Positions 35,755-45,322 are shown, counted from the first letter of the stretch. The stretch is 64,000 bases of DNA from Paludisphaera borealis (GCF_001956985.1 NZ_CP019082.1:7254001-7318000); one strand, 5' to 3'. Program-made: numbers and translations. The notes: generated by a model not told the origin, from the letters alone.

Positions 35755-36306
35755 TCACTCGGCCGAAGCGTCGGCGGCGTGCACGTGGGCGGCTTCGCCC
35801 CGGGGTGCGCGGCCGGAGATCTTCGAGGCCGAGGCGGCGACGGTGATCAAGGCGCCGGCGGGGGCCGGCCGTCCCGACAGGGGGATGAGCGGGATCGGTC
35901 TCTGGGCCTGGTGCGGGTGGTTGGGGCCGACGCAGAGCTTGAGCTTGTCCATCATGTGACGGCCCATCTTGCTCTTGGGCATCATCCGCTGGATCGCCAG
36001 CTCAAGAATCCGATCCGGACGACGCTCGAACAACTTCCAGGCGGCCTCTTCCTTCTGGCCGCCGGGATGGCCCGAGTACCGCTGGTAGACCTTGTCGCGC
36101 CACTTGTTGCCCGAGAAGATCACCTTATCGACGTTGGTGACGATCACAAAGTCGCCGGTGTCGATGTGGGCGGTGTAGGTCGGGCGGTGCTTGCCCATCA
36201 GGATCGAGGCGATCTGCGCCGCGAGCCGACCGACGACCTGACCCTCCGCGTCAATCGTGAACCATTGACGCGTCAGCTCCCCGGTCTTCGCTTGATAACA
36301 CTTCAT
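35755..36306 (-). CDS. rplM: 50S ribosomal protein L13 with a C-terminal extension
   Basis: 183 residues from the ATG at 36306. The L13 core is intact: RQWFTIDAEGQVVGRLA at the start, GDFVIVTNVDKVIFSGNKW, YSGHPGG, and RMMPKSKMGRHMMDKLKLC before the usual end. Most L13 proteins are about 140-150 residues; here another ~40 residues rich in Ala and Pro follow (PLSGRPAPAGALITVAASAS). An upstream in-frame extension to 36375 was not used because L13 proteins start close to this methionine. Downstream is rpsI after 165 bases. Confidence 0.95.
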   Translation of the reverse strand: MKCYQAKTGELTRQWFTIDAEGQVVGRLAAQIASILMGKHRPTYTAHIDTGDFVIVTNVDKVIFSGNKWRDKVYQRYSGHPGGQKEEAAWKLFERRPDRILELAIQRMMPKSKMGRHMMDKLKLCVGPNHPHQAQRPIPLIPLSGRPAPAGALITVAASASKISGRAPRGEAAHVHAADASAE

Positions 36307-36488
36307 GGAGAAATACGCCTGAGTCACAAAAAAGCGCTGGACGCGGAATCCCAATGTCGTTGGGAAAAATTCCATCCTACATGCCCCGATGCGGACGTCA
36401 AGTCCACCTTCATCGGTTTGTCAACCCGGCCGGCCGCCGAACGGTCCACGCCAAGGCTCTATTTCGCCTGCCCCCCCAGATGATCCGA

Positions 36489-39110
36489 TCAACCGCCAAG
36501 GTTTTCCTGAATGACGGTCCACGCCTGTTCGAGAGCGGCGGGGATCTGGTCGGGGTTCTTGCCGCCGGCCTGGGCCAGTTCGGGACGGCCGCCGCCGCCG
36601 CCTCCCACCACGGGTGCGACCTTCTTGAGCCAGTTGCCGGCGTGCTGGCCCTTGTCGACGAGGTCGCGCGAGAAGCCGGCGACGAGCTGGACCTTGCCCT
36701 CGGCGGCGGTGATCAAGAGCACGGCGAGGCCCTGCTCTCGCTTCCGACGGAGGCCGTCGATCAGGACGCGCAGTTCGTCGGCCGTGGCGTTCTCGACGGC
36801 CGCGATGACGACGGTCGCGCCGCCCGCCGAGCGAGCGGCGGCGAGCAGGTCGTCGGCCGAGGTCTTGTCACCGGCGTCGGGCTTGCGCTGGGCGGCTTGC
36901 TTCTTGAGGGTCTTGATCTCGTCGAGCAGGGCGGCGACGCGGTCGGGGACCTGGCTGGCCGGCACGCGGAGCGTGGCCGAGAGCTGGGCGAGGACGTCTT
37001 CCTCCTGGCGGACGAGGTCGAGGGCGGCCTGGCCGGTGAGCGCGGTGATCCGCCGGGTGCCGGCCGCGACCGACTCCTCGCCGACGATCTTGAAGAAGCC
37101 GACCTGGCCGACGTTGTCGAGATGCGTGCCGCCGCACAGCTCGCGGGAGAAGTCGCCCATCTGGACGACGCGGACGATCTCGGGGTACTTCTCGCCGAAC
37201 AGAGCCATCGCGCCGAGGGTCTTGGCCTCGGCGATCGGCATCAAGGTCCAGCTCACCGCCGAGCCGGTCATGACCAGGGCGTTGACGGTCTTCTCGATGG
37301 CTTCGAGCCGCTCCTTGCCGACGGCCTCGGGGTTGGCGAAGTCGAACCGGAGCCGGTCGGGCTCGACCTTGCTGCCGGCCTGCTGGGCGTGCTTGCCCAG
37401 GTGCTTGTGGAGGGCGTTGTGCAGCAGGTGGGTCGCCGAGTGGGCCCGGCGGATCGCCTGCCGCCGATCGACGTCGACCGTCGCGGTCACATGGCCGCCG
37501 ACGGCGACCTTCCCCTCGACGACCCGGCCCAGGTGGAGGAAGAAATCGTTGTCCTTCTTCGTGTCCTCGACGTGGAACGCGAACCCGTCGCCCCGGATCG
37601 TCCCGACGTCGCCGACCTGGCCCCCCGACTCGCCGTAAAACGGCGTCCGGTCGAGCACGAGAACGATCGGCGGACCTCCCTGGGAGGCCTCGGCCGACTG
37701 GGCGAGCTGGCCCTGTTCAAGAATGCCGATGACCGTCGCGGGGGCCTCGGTGCTGGTGTAGCCGAGGAACTCGCTCCCCTTGTGATAGGCTTCCTTCAGG
37801 GTGTCGAGCGGGCCGGTGGCGAAGACGTCGGCGGCCTCGGTCGTCCCGCGCGAGACGGCCGAGAACTTGGTCCGGGCGGCTTCGACCCCCGGCATGTCGA
37901 CCCGCAGGTTCTGGTCGGCGGCCAGGCTTTCGGTGACTTCGACGGGGATGCCGTAGGTCGAGAGCAGGTCGAAGGCGGCGTCGCCGGCGATCACGTCCGA
38001 GCCGGCCGCCTTGGTCTTGCGGAACGTGTCGTTCAGCAGCCGCATGCCGTTTTCGAGGTTGCGGAGGAACCGCTCCTCCTCGTCGCGGATGATGTGCTGG
38101 ACCCGGGGGACGCTGTCGACCAGCTCGGGATACCCCCGGCGCATCGACTCGGCCACGACCGGGGCGAGCGTATACAGGAACGGCTCGCGGCGGCCCATCT
38201 GGTAGGCGTCGAGCACCGCCCGGCGGAGCAGCCGGCGGACGACGTACCCTTGCTTCTCGGGGCCGGGCCGGATGTTCTCGTGGAGGCAGAAGGTGATCGC
38301 CCGGGCGTGGTCGCTGGCGCGGCGGATGCGGACGCCGTCGAGCGTGTCGCGGGCCTGGGCGTAATCGACGCCCAGCACGTCGGCGGCGGCGTCGACGATC
38401 GGCGCGAAGACGTCGATCTCGAAGTTCGACCGCACGCCCTGAAGCGCCGCGGCGGCGCGTTCGAGTCCCATGCCGGTGTCGATGTTCTTGTTCGGCAGGG
38501 GTTCGAGCTGGCCGGGGCCGACGCGGTTGTACTGGGTGAAGACGAGGTTCCAGATCTCGACTTCCTCGATGCCGTCGCCGTGGTAGAAGATCTCCGAACA
38601 CGGCCCGCAGACGCCGTTGGGCCCCTGCGTCGGCGCGCCGGCGGGCCAGAAATTGTCGTCCTCGCCCATCCGGGTGATCCGGTCGGTGGGGACGCCGATT
38701 TCCTTGTGCCAGATGTCGAACGCCTCGTCGTCGTCGAGGTAAACCGTGAAGGTCAACCGCTTGGGATCGATTTTCAGGGTGTCGACGAGGAATTCCCAGG
38801 CCCAGTGGATCGCTTCGCGCTTGAAGTAGTCGCCGAAGCTGAAGTTGCCGAGCATCTCGAAGAACGTCATGTGCCGGGGCGTCTTGCCGACGTTCTCGAT
38901 GTCGCCGGTGCGGATGCACTTCTGGCAGGTCGTCGCGCGTTTGAAGCCCGGATCGCCCAGGCCCATGAACTCGCGCTTGAACTGGTTCATCCCGGCCGGC
39001 GTGAACAGGACCGTTGGGTCGTTGGGCGCCAGCACGTCGCTCGGCTTGCGGACGCACCCCTTGGAGGCGAAGAATTCGAGATACGCTTCACGAAGGTCGT
39101 CGGTTTTCAT
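36489..39110 (-). CDS. alaS: Alanyl-tRNA synthetase
   Basis: 873 residues, the standard length. Class II core: LREAYLEFFASKGC at the N-terminus, then FTPAGMNQFKREFMGLGDP and RHMTFFEMLGNFSFGDYFKR. The editing domain has the HxxxH zinc pair in HSATHLLHNALH and CGGTHLDN near residue 658. The C-terminal oligomerisation/tRNA-binding domain ends in VVGGGGGGRPELAQAGGKN. Charges tRNA-Ala and clears mischarged Ser/Gly. It sits 182 bases upstream of rplM on the same strand. Confidence 0.97.
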   Translation of the reverse strand: MKTDDLREAYLEFFASKGCVRKPSDVLAPNDPTVLFTPAGMNQFKREFMGLGDPGFKRATTCQKCIRTGDIENVGKTPRHMTFFEMLGNFSFGDYFKREAIHWAWEFLVDTLKIDPKRLTFTVYLDDDEAFDIWHKEIGVPTDRITRMGEDDNFWPAGAPTQGPNGVCGPCSEIFYHGDGIEEVEIWNLVFTQYNRVGPGQLEPLPNKNIDTGMGLERAAAALQGVRSNFEIDVFAPIVDAAADVLGVDYAQARDTLDGVRIRRASDHARAITFCLHENIRPGPEKQGYVVRRLLRRAVLDAYQMGRREPFLYTLAPVVAESMRRGYPELVDSVPRVQHIIRDEEERFLRNLENGMRLLNDTFRKTKAAGSDVIAGDAAFDLLSTYGIPVEVTESLAADQNLRVDMPGVEAARTKFSAVSRGTTEAADVFATGPLDTLKEAYHKGSEFLGYTSTEAPATVIGILEQGQLAQSAEASQGGPPIVLVLDRTPFYGESGGQVGDVGTIRGDGFAFHVEDTKKDNDFFLHLGRVVEGKVAVGGHVTATVDVDRRQAIRRAHSATHLLHNALHKHLGKHAQQAGSKVEPDRLRFDFANPEAVGKERLEAIEKTVNALVMTGSAVSWTLMPIAEAKTLGAMALFGEKYPEIVRVVQMGDFSRELCGGTHLDNVGQVGFFKIVGEESVAAGTRRITALTGQAALDLVRQEEDVLAQLSATLRVPASQVPDRVAALLDEIKTLKKQAAQRKPDAGDKTSADDLLAAARSAGGATVVIAAVENATADELRVLIDGLRRKREQGLAVLLITAAEGKVQLVAGFSRDLVDKGQHAGNWLKKVAPVVGGGGGGRPELAQAGGKNPDQIPAALEQAWTVIQENLGG

Positions 39111-39303
39111 GGAGAGATCATCGGCAACGGAGGTCGAGGGCTTCGCGGGTTTTCCGAACGTCCCGGCCGAGCGGGCGATCCGCGCGGGGAACGGCGCACA
39201 GTTCGATCCACAATAATGCGGCGTCGATGTATTGTGCAGGACGAGCCAGGCCGCGGCAACCCGGCCTTGATGAAGAGCCGGCCGCCGCCCCTGGCGACGG
39301 GCT

Positions 39304-40745
39304 TCAACGGACGACGATCGGCCCCTGGTCGGTCAACAGGGTGACGGGGCCGTTCAGGTCGGCGACGGCCTTGGCGAACTGGGCGGGATCGACCACGGGT
39401 TGGTCGCCCACCTGACGGATGATCTGCCACTTCTTGAGCCCCGCCCGGGCCGCGGGCGAGTCGGGCTCGATTTCGCGGACGACCACCCCCGCCGGCAGCG
39501 CGTCGACCAGGTCGATGCCGGCCGGCCGGGCGTTGAGCGTGCTCAGGTAGTCGACCCGAAGCCCCCGCCAGGCCGGCGGCTGCGTCGTGGCGATGACCTC
39601 GCCGTCGACCGGGAACTTGGCCAGGACGATCGGCTTTTCGATCTCCTGCCCGTCGCGACGGACGAGAAGTCGGATCGAGTCGCCGACCGAGTACGCGCCG
39701 ATGGCCAGGATAAGCGAGTCGAAGTCGAACACCGGCGTTCCGTTGACCCCGATGATCTCGTCGTTTCGTTGCAGGTCGCCGAGCGCCGCGGGCGAGTTGG
39801 GCGCGACCGTCTCGACGCGGTTGGTGCTCTGCAAATGGGGACGGACTCCCAGCAGGCCGTACTCGATCTCCTTGCCCTTCTTGAGCGTCTCGACCGCGCG
39901 GCGGCCCATGCGGTCCATCGGGATCGCGTAGCCGGCCATGGCGTCGAAGCCGGCCGGGCTCGACGCCATCGTGGTCAGCCCCACCAGCTCGCCCTTCATA
40001 TTCACGACCGCCCCGCCGCTCATTCCCAGGTTGAGCTTGGCGTCGAGCTGGAGGAGCGTCGGATAATTCGGAAGTTGCAGGGGCGCCCGCCTCGTGAATG
40101 AGACGTCGTCGATGTCCTGGTCGATCCGGCGGGAGACGTTCGAGAGAATGCCCCAACTCGCCGACGCCTTGCCGTCGCGCGCCGCGTTGAACGGATTGCC
40201 CAGGACGACCAGGAACGACCCCTTCCGCAGCGCGCCGGCGTCGCCGAGCGGGATCGGCTTGAGCTTGGGCTTCTCCAGACCTGGAGTCGAGATCGGCGCG
40301 ATCACGGCGAGGTCGCTGCGCGGATCGGCCGCGATGACCTCGGCCTCGAAGACCTGCCGATCCGTCGCCCGCACGATCAGCCCCCGCGCGCCCTTCACCA
40401 CATGGAAGGCCGTGAGGATCTGCCCCTCGTCGCCGACCACCACGCCCGATCCGAAGTCGAACGAGATCTGATCGTTTTCCTCGCCGAGCGGACGGGCTCG
40501 GGTGATCCCCCTGGACCGACCTGGCGAGGCCGCCGCGTCTTGCCCCGGACCGCCAGGGTCTCCTGGGCGTTGTCGGCCTTGTCGCGGTGAATGGCCACCA
40601 CCGACGGCTCAGCCCGCGCGATGGCGTCGGCCAGGGTCTTCTCCAGGGCCGAAACCACGTCGATCGCCGCCGGGGCCGGGGCCGCCGCCTTCGGAGGTTC
40701 GTCCCAGGCCAGGGTCGTACAAGCCAGGCAGAGCAAGAACGTCAT
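39304..40745 (-). CDS. HtrA/Do-like serine protease with PDZ domains, apparent frameshift near the N-terminus
   Basis: The start (ATG at 40745) gives a signal peptide (TFLLCLACTTLAW) and DAIARAEPSVVAIHRDK, the usual opening of the protease domain, in one frame. The remainder lies in the -1 frame: DFGSGVVVGDEGQILTAFHV with the catalytic histidine, RSDLAVI with aspartate and LGMSGGAVVN with serine, then two PDZ domains (GVRPHLQSTNRVETVAPNSP; REIEPDSPAARAGLKKWQII). Joined, the protein would be ~480 residues. The frames switch between about 40507 and 40546, where C5 (40507-40511) and C4 (40543-40546) runs occur; one extra base in a run would restore the frame. This may be a sequencing error, a true mutation or slippage. 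All catalytic residues are in the downstream frame. Confidence 0.75.
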
Positions 40746-40769
40746 CAACTTATCCCTTTCACTCGACCC

Positions 40770-41495
40770 CTACGACGCCAAGCAGTGTTCGTCGGCGGAC
40801 TCGACGACCGCCTCCGGGTGGTGCGACTTGAACATCCCGTCCGCCGCCGCCCTCGCCTGCCGGGAAGCGACCGCGAGGATGTCCTGCCGATCGCGTGGTG
40901 AGAACGGGACGAACTTGGGGTCGATCTCGACCAGGGCGCCGACAAGAGCGCCTCCGGGGTCCGCTGGAGAGTCGCCGTCCCGAGTCGCCGTCGAGTAACC
41001 GACCGCGCCCCGGAGCCTCATGTTCTCATAGGAGGTCACATACTCGACTTTCGCGTTCCATTCATTCGTGTGGTCGCCCCGATCATACTGGACGATGAAG
41101 AACAGACGAGCGGGTGCGATCTCCGGATAGATGTAAGCGCCCTGGATCGCCATGTCCCCGAGCCGACCGCCCTCATAGGTCACGGCCCGGCCATCGGGAT
41201 CGCGGTCGCGGATCTCAACGGCCGCCTTCACGATCGGATTCTCGGGGTTGAGTAGATCCAAATCGGAGATCGTGACCCACTTCGACGGGACCTTGGCGAT
41301 CGAGGGGATGAGGCGGCGATATGCTTCGTTCGAGTTCTGTCCATCGACGAGCGGGGACGCGATATAAAGTTCCCATGAGACCCTGCCGTGGCGAAGAATC
41401 CAGAACGCCGCCGCGACCTCGAATCCGTCGCGGGCGAGCTGTTCGACGAGCTTGCGCCCGTCGTCCTTCTGTTCTACCAGTAGTTCCGAATCCAT
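40770..41495 (-). CDS. Uncharacterised partner of a HEPN protein
   Basis: 241 residues, no signal peptide or membrane segment. The N-terminal half (EQKDDGRKLVEQLARDGFEV; LYIASPLVDGQNSNEAYRRL) resembles small uncharacterised proteins I associate with an upstream HEPN gene; no catalytic motif was recognised. The C-terminal ~90 residues (from about NEWNAKVEYVTSYENM) look like a separate globular part. The ATG at 41495 lies inside the HEPN gene (22-base overlap), implying coupled expression and probably a complex. Toxin-antitoxin roles are known for some HEPN pairs, but the partner here is not a recognised nucleotidyltransferase. Confidence 0.6.
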   Translation of the reverse strand: MDSELLVEQKDDGRKLVEQLARDGFEVAAAFWILRHGRVSWELYIASPLVDGQNSNEAYRRLIPSIAKVPSKWVTISDLDLLNPENPIVKAAVEIRDRDPDGRAVTYEGGRLGDMAIQGAYIYPEIAPARLFFIVQYDRGDHTNEWNAKVEYVTSYENMRLRGAVGYSTATRDGDSPADPGGALVGALVEIDPKFVPFSPRDRQDILAVASRQARAAADGMFKSHHPEAVVESADEHCLAS

Positions 41496-41908
41496 ATCAT
41501 CACCCCGTTCGGCTCGTCGGTGATCGCCGCGACGAGCTTTCTGGCTTCGGCCTCCGACTTCTCATCATAGCGACTTGTGACCGCCCACTCCTTCACGACT
41601 TTCCAGTTGGCCCGGAACTCGACGCCCTCGGGTGTGCTGGCCGCCTCCATCTGGTTCAGCTCGGCCTGCATTCCGGCGATTTTGATGAGCGTCGAAAAAT
41701 CGTGCGTTCGGCACTCATCGACCCGTTTCGCGTTCTCGTCGAAAACCCAGCCGGTGAGCACCATCCGTTTCAAAAGGCACGCCTTGAGGGCGCATTCGAC
41801 GGCGTAGCCGGCGACATAATACGCGAACGCCCCCCGGCCGCCGGCAAGCAGCACCTCGGCGTCCCGCGTGCGCTCCTCCGTCATCCGTTGCAGTTCGGCG
41901 TGATTCAA
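41474..41908 (-). CDS. HEPN domain protein
   Basis: 144 residues from a TTG at 41908: GGAGG lies 7 bases before it, a better site than any before the in-frame ATG at 41884. RDAEVLLAGGRGAFAYYVAG and YAVECALKACLLKR are the HEPN core helices (residues ~14-48), and RTHDFSTLIKIAG the H-containing helix after it. The classical RNase motif Rx4-6H is not clearly complete (the RTH spacing is too short), so nuclease activity is doubtful. It overlaps the uncharacterised gene downstream by 22 bases. Confidence 0.72.
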   Translation of the reverse strand: MNHAELQRMTEERTRDAEVLLAGGRGAFAYYVAGYAVECALKACLLKRMVLTGWVFDENAKRVDECRTHDFSTLIKIAGMQAELNQMEAASTPEGVEFRANWKVVKEWAVTSRYDEKSEAEARKLVAAITDEPNGVMIWIRNYW

Positions 41909-42047
41909 CCCGAATCCTCCCCGGCCGTCGTCCGTTTTCGCTCATCCCGGACGGCGCCGGTCCGATACTTCCATTTTTTCGGTTCCATCCCGGTCGCGGC
42001 AACCCAGGATTTGAAGGGCGGCGGCCGCGAAGGGGAGAAATCGCCAC

Positions 42048-43196
42048 TCAGCGGTTCTCGACCAGCAGGCCGAGGAGCGTCTGGGTGTAGACGCGGTGGC
42101 CGTAGTCGTTGGGGTGGTTGACGCCGTTGCCGGTCAGGTCGAAGTGCCGCTTGCGCTGGAGCAGCCGCCGCCAGACGGCGGTCAGGTCGGCGAGGACGAC
42201 GCCGGGGCCTTCCAGCGACTTGAGCGCGTCGCGGTAGGCGGGGAACATCTCGGCGGGCGTCGCGAACCAGTCGGGGTTGCCGGTCATCGTCGCGATCAGG
42301 ACGACCTCGGCATCCGAATTCGCCTGCTTGATCCGCACGAGCATCCCCTTGATGACCGCCTTGAACCCCTCGGGGTCGCGGCGGTTCACATCGTTCATCC
42401 CGTAGGCGATCACGACCAGGTCGGGGTTGAGCTTCAGCACCCGGTCCAGGTCGGCCGCCCCCTGCCCCGACGACCAGCCCCCCACCGCCAGGTTGTGCAG
42501 GGCGACCTTCGACCCGTACGACCGCTCCAACTGTCGCGCGGTGAGTTCCGGAAACGCCGGCTGGAGCGGCGCGGTCTTCGTGAACTTCGACGCGTTGAAG
42601 CCCTCGGAGATGCTGTCGCCGCTCACCACCAGCGTGATCGGCTGCTTGCTCTTGAGCTTCGCCAGGGTGCGCGGCAAGCGGTCGCCGGCGAACGCCGGGC
42701 GGTACGCGTCCCACTTCGGGCCGCGAGGAACGTAGCTCACCTCGACCTGGTGGTCGTGGAAGAAGTGGGCGTTGTCGAACAAGACGCTCGTCTCCGGATC
42801 GCCGGCCTTGTGGCCGATGCTGGTCGGCGAGCCCTTGGGCCGGAAGAGGTCCGACTCGGAGAGGAATGGAATCCGCGAGTCCGCCGTCAGCTCGAAGCCC
42901 GAGCCGTCGGCGAGCGGCCGGAAGTCGCGCCCGGCCTCGAACGTCTTGAGTCCATCGGCGCTGCGGACGGCGGTCACGCGGTCGATGTCGTAGAGCAGCC
43001 TGGCCTTGGGGGCGCCCTCCTTGCCCTTGATGAACAAGACGCTCTCGCCGTGGACTTCACCCTGGCCCCAGGGCCCCTGGAGCAATCGCGCCGCCTCGAT
43101 CGGCGCGCCGGCCGCCGGGCTCGTCGTCTGTTGAGCCGAGGCCGGTGACGTCGTCCACGCGAGAACCCCAAGAACCACGCAACCTGAACGCAGCAT
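42048..43196 (-). CDS. Secreted SGNH/GDSL hydrolase
   Basis: 382 residues with a signal peptide (SGCVVLGVLAWTTSPASA). An N-terminal beta domain of ~150 residues (LYDIDRVTAVRSADGL) precedes the SGNH core: LVVSGDSISEGFN (serine block), the Gly of block II in AVGGWSSGQGAADL, GMNDVNRRD (Asn block) and GNGVNHPNDYGH (block V with the catalytic His). This resembles exported acyl/acetyl esterases acting on polysaccharides. It runs away from the CCCAAT array. Confidence 0.78.
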   Translation of the reverse strand: MLRSGCVVLGVLAWTTSPASAQQTTSPAAGAPIEAARLLQGPWGQGEVHGESVLFIKGKEGAPKARLLYDIDRVTAVRSADGLKTFEAGRDFRPLADGSGFELTADSRIPFLSESDLFRPKGSPTSIGHKAGDPETSVLFDNAHFFHDHQVEVSYVPRGPKWDAYRPAFAGDRLPRTLAKLKSKQPITLVVSGDSISEGFNASKFTKTAPLQPAFPELTARQLERSYGSKVALHNLAVGGWSSGQGAADLDRVLKLNPDLVVIAYGMNDVNRRDPEGFKAVIKGMLVRIKQANSDAEVVLIATMTGNPDWFATPAEMFPAYRDALKSLEGPGVVLADLTAVWRRLLQRKRHFDLTGNGVNHPNDYGHRVYTQTLLGLLVENR

Positions 43197-44383
43197 CGAC
43201 CAACCCTTTCGTGAACGACCGGAACCACGGACCTCGAATCGACCTCCTCCCCCCGCGCCGGAAGCTCGCCGGAAGAGTCCGCTCGATCAGACTGGCTCCG
43301 ACACCGCCTGTCAATGATCGAAGCCGCGCCACGCCACACTCCCGCACTGGCCAACACAATCCGCTCGATCCACCCGAACAGAAAAATCGACCCGCTCGCC
43401 GCCCCACGGAAAACTTCATCCAAACAGATGCATCGTGTCATATACTCATAGTGAGGAATTCCGTCTCGGAACGATCTTTGTCAATCCGGCATGCGGTCTC
43501 CGGCTCGATCGGAGTTCATCACGAAATCGGAGCGAACGAACCCAATTCGCCGGCCGGCCCGATCCCGACGCGGGGGACGGATCAGGACGAGCGACGACCC
43601 GAAAACGCGTTGGTTTCCGCGCGAGCGAACCCAGTTTCGCCATCGCGATGAAAGCCAATGCACGCAAAGAGTTGCGGTTGATTCTCGGCCGCCCGCGACA
43701 CGACGAACGAACCCAATCGCCGGCGCGGCCGGGACGATCCGTCGGGCCGATCGACGGCCCCGAAGCCGGCGGGTTTCCGCGCGAGCGAACCCAATTTCCT
43801 CACAGCGAATCGAATTCGACCCCATCAGGTGTCAGGACGATCCTTCGGCCGATGGCGACGCGCCGAACAAACCCAATCACGAAAGCGACGCGGCGACGGG
43901 CGAGGCCGCTCGTCGCCCCCCGAATGCGGCGGGTTTCCGCGCGATCGAACCCAATTTCCAGTCAGCCCACAACGTCTTTGAAATCCAGGACTTACTGCGG
44001 TTTTTCGGTCGCCCGCGTCGCGCCGAACAAACCCAATCGCGATACCGCCCGGCCAGGCGTCGGGATGCCGGAGGCGACGGCCCCGGGGCCGCGGTCCGGG
44101 CGGCCGGCGGTGTGTTTTGTCGTCGAACCAAGCCAATTGCGGGAGATCGCCGCCACGGTCCACACGACGCGATGCGCTCAACCACGAATTCCACCGGATT
44201 GACAGCCTAAGAAGTCCATCGGATAGTGAATCCACGGCGACGAGGACCGACGGGACGAACCGGGTCGAGTTCCCCAGGGTTCGAGTCACTCAACCCGCGG
44301 CGATGTCGTAGAGTGATTGAGGGCGGGGCGTTCGCGGTTTCCATCTCGCATTTCTGGTCGTGTCAGTCGGGGGGATCGGTTCC
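43197..44383. other. Gene-free region with a periodic array of CCCAAT boxes
   Basis: About 1.2 kb. 43197-43500 holds no recognised element. 43530-44140 holds the periodic array (separate entry). 44140-44383 leads to the ExbB-like gene; the G-run at 44369-44374 is the likely ribosome binding site for the ATG at 44384. Several long open frames cross the array in different phases, but they are not coding by composition or conservation. Confidence 0.65.
43530..44140. repeat. Array of eight CCCAAT boxes, period about 160 bp
   Basis: CCCAAT-type boxes begin at 43541, 43630 (CCCAGT), 43712, 43790, 43872, 43950, 44032 and 44132 (GCCAAT). From 43630 to 44032 the spacings alternate 82 and 78 bases. 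Two box types alternate: type A, GGGTTTCCGCGCGAGCGAAC-CCAATTTCC (43611, 43771, 43931, exactly 160 apart), and type B, CGCCGAACAAACCCAATCGC (43701, 43861, 44021, exactly 160 apart). The sequence between boxes is mostly unrelated. Confidence 0.85.
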
Positions 44384-45298
44384 ATGCGGCTGCAATTGGG
44401 TGCCCGTCGGGCCGGGGCGTTGGGCGGTTCCTGGCTCGTGTTTTCGATGGCGACGGCGTTCTTGATCTGGCTGTCATGGGGCCAAGCCGCGCGGCTCTCG
44501 GCCCAGGAAGCCAAGAAGGCCGACGCGCCCGCCGCGGCGCCAGCTCCGGCGGCCGCGGCCCCGGCGGCCAAGGCCGAGGAGCCAGCGGCTGGAGACGCGG
44601 CGAAAGGCGAGCCGGCCCCCGGGGCGCCGGGGGCCGAGGGGACGACCCCCGCCGCGCCCGAGAACATGCTCCAGTGGGCCATCCGGGCGTCGGGTCCGAT
44701 CGGCGTCCTACTGGTCTTCCTGTCGGTCTACTTCACGGCCCTGGTGATCCGCCTGTTCATGGAATACCGCGTCAGCGAGGCCGTGCCGGCGCCCCTGGTC
44801 GAGAAGCTCGAAGCGGCGATCCGCGACAAGAAGTTCCAGGAGGCGTACGACGCCTGCCGCGACAACGACTCGTTCCTGGCCCGTCTGGTCCGGGCGGGGA
44901 TCGCCAACCTCCCCAACGGCCGGGCCGAGGCCAAGGAGGCGATCGCGACGGCCTCCGAAGAGGCCGTGACCGAGCTTGAAATGAAGATCAGCTACCTGGC
45001 GACGATCGGCACGCTCGGCCCGATGATCGGGCTGGTCGGCACCGTCTGGGGCATGATCCGCAGCTTCCAGGAGATCGCGACCGCCGCCGGCAGCCAGCCT
45101 CGGCCCGACAAGGTGGCCGAGGGCATCTCGACCGCCCTGTTCATCACCCTGGAAGGCATCACGCTCGCAGTCCCGGCGATCTTCTTCTTCGCCTTCTTCC
45201 GCAACCGCGTCGCCCAGATGACGATCGAAGCCAATCGGGTCGCCGACCGCACGATCAACTCGCTGGTGACGGCCGCCAAGACCAACAAACCGGCCTGA
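44384..45298 (+). CDS. MotA/TolQ/ExbB-type proton channel protein
   Basis: 304 residues. A signal-like N-terminus is followed by a ~70-residue Ala/Pro/Glu-rich linker. The channel part has three membrane segments: the first near residue 100 (SGPIGVLLVFLSVYFTALVI), the second and third around LATIGTLGPMIGLVGTVWGM and ALFITLEGITLAVPAIFFFA, with the conserved TolQ/ExbB pore block. The signal peptide plus linker is an addition often seen in planctomycetes. First of four co-directional genes with two ExbD genes; proton flow drives work at the outer envelope. An upstream GTG at 44360 is possible, but ATG is preferred. Confidence 0.85.
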   Translation: MRLQLGARRAGALGGSWLVFSMATAFLIWLSWGQAARLSAQEAKKADAPAAAPAPAAAAPAAKAEEPAAGDAAKGEPAPGAPGAEGTTPAAPENMLQWAIRASGPIGVLLVFLSVYFTALVIRLFMEYRVSEAVPAPLVEKLEAAIRDKKFQEAYDACRDNDSFLARLVRAGIANLPNGRAEAKEAIATASEEAVTELEMKISYLATIGTLGPMIGLVGTVWGMIRSFQEIATAAGSQPRPDKVAEGISTALFITLEGITLAVPAIFFFAFFRNRVAQMTIEANRVADRTINSLVTAAKTNKPA

Positions 45299-45322
45299 CC
45301 GCCGCGCGGGGGAGGTGCGACC

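Noticed and set aside
43530-44140. CRISPR array
   Set aside because: Boxes are not identical, spacers are too long and irregular, and no cas gene is near.
43435-44210. Open frames of 239-255 codons across the CCCAAT array
   Set aside because: Two phases are open at once, the translations are low-complexity and change with each 160-bp unit, and the period is not a multiple of three, so they are by-products of GC content.
44276-44300. tRNA T-arm-like GGTTCGAGTC
   Set aside because: No acceptor stem, D-arm or anticodon arm can be drawn upstream.
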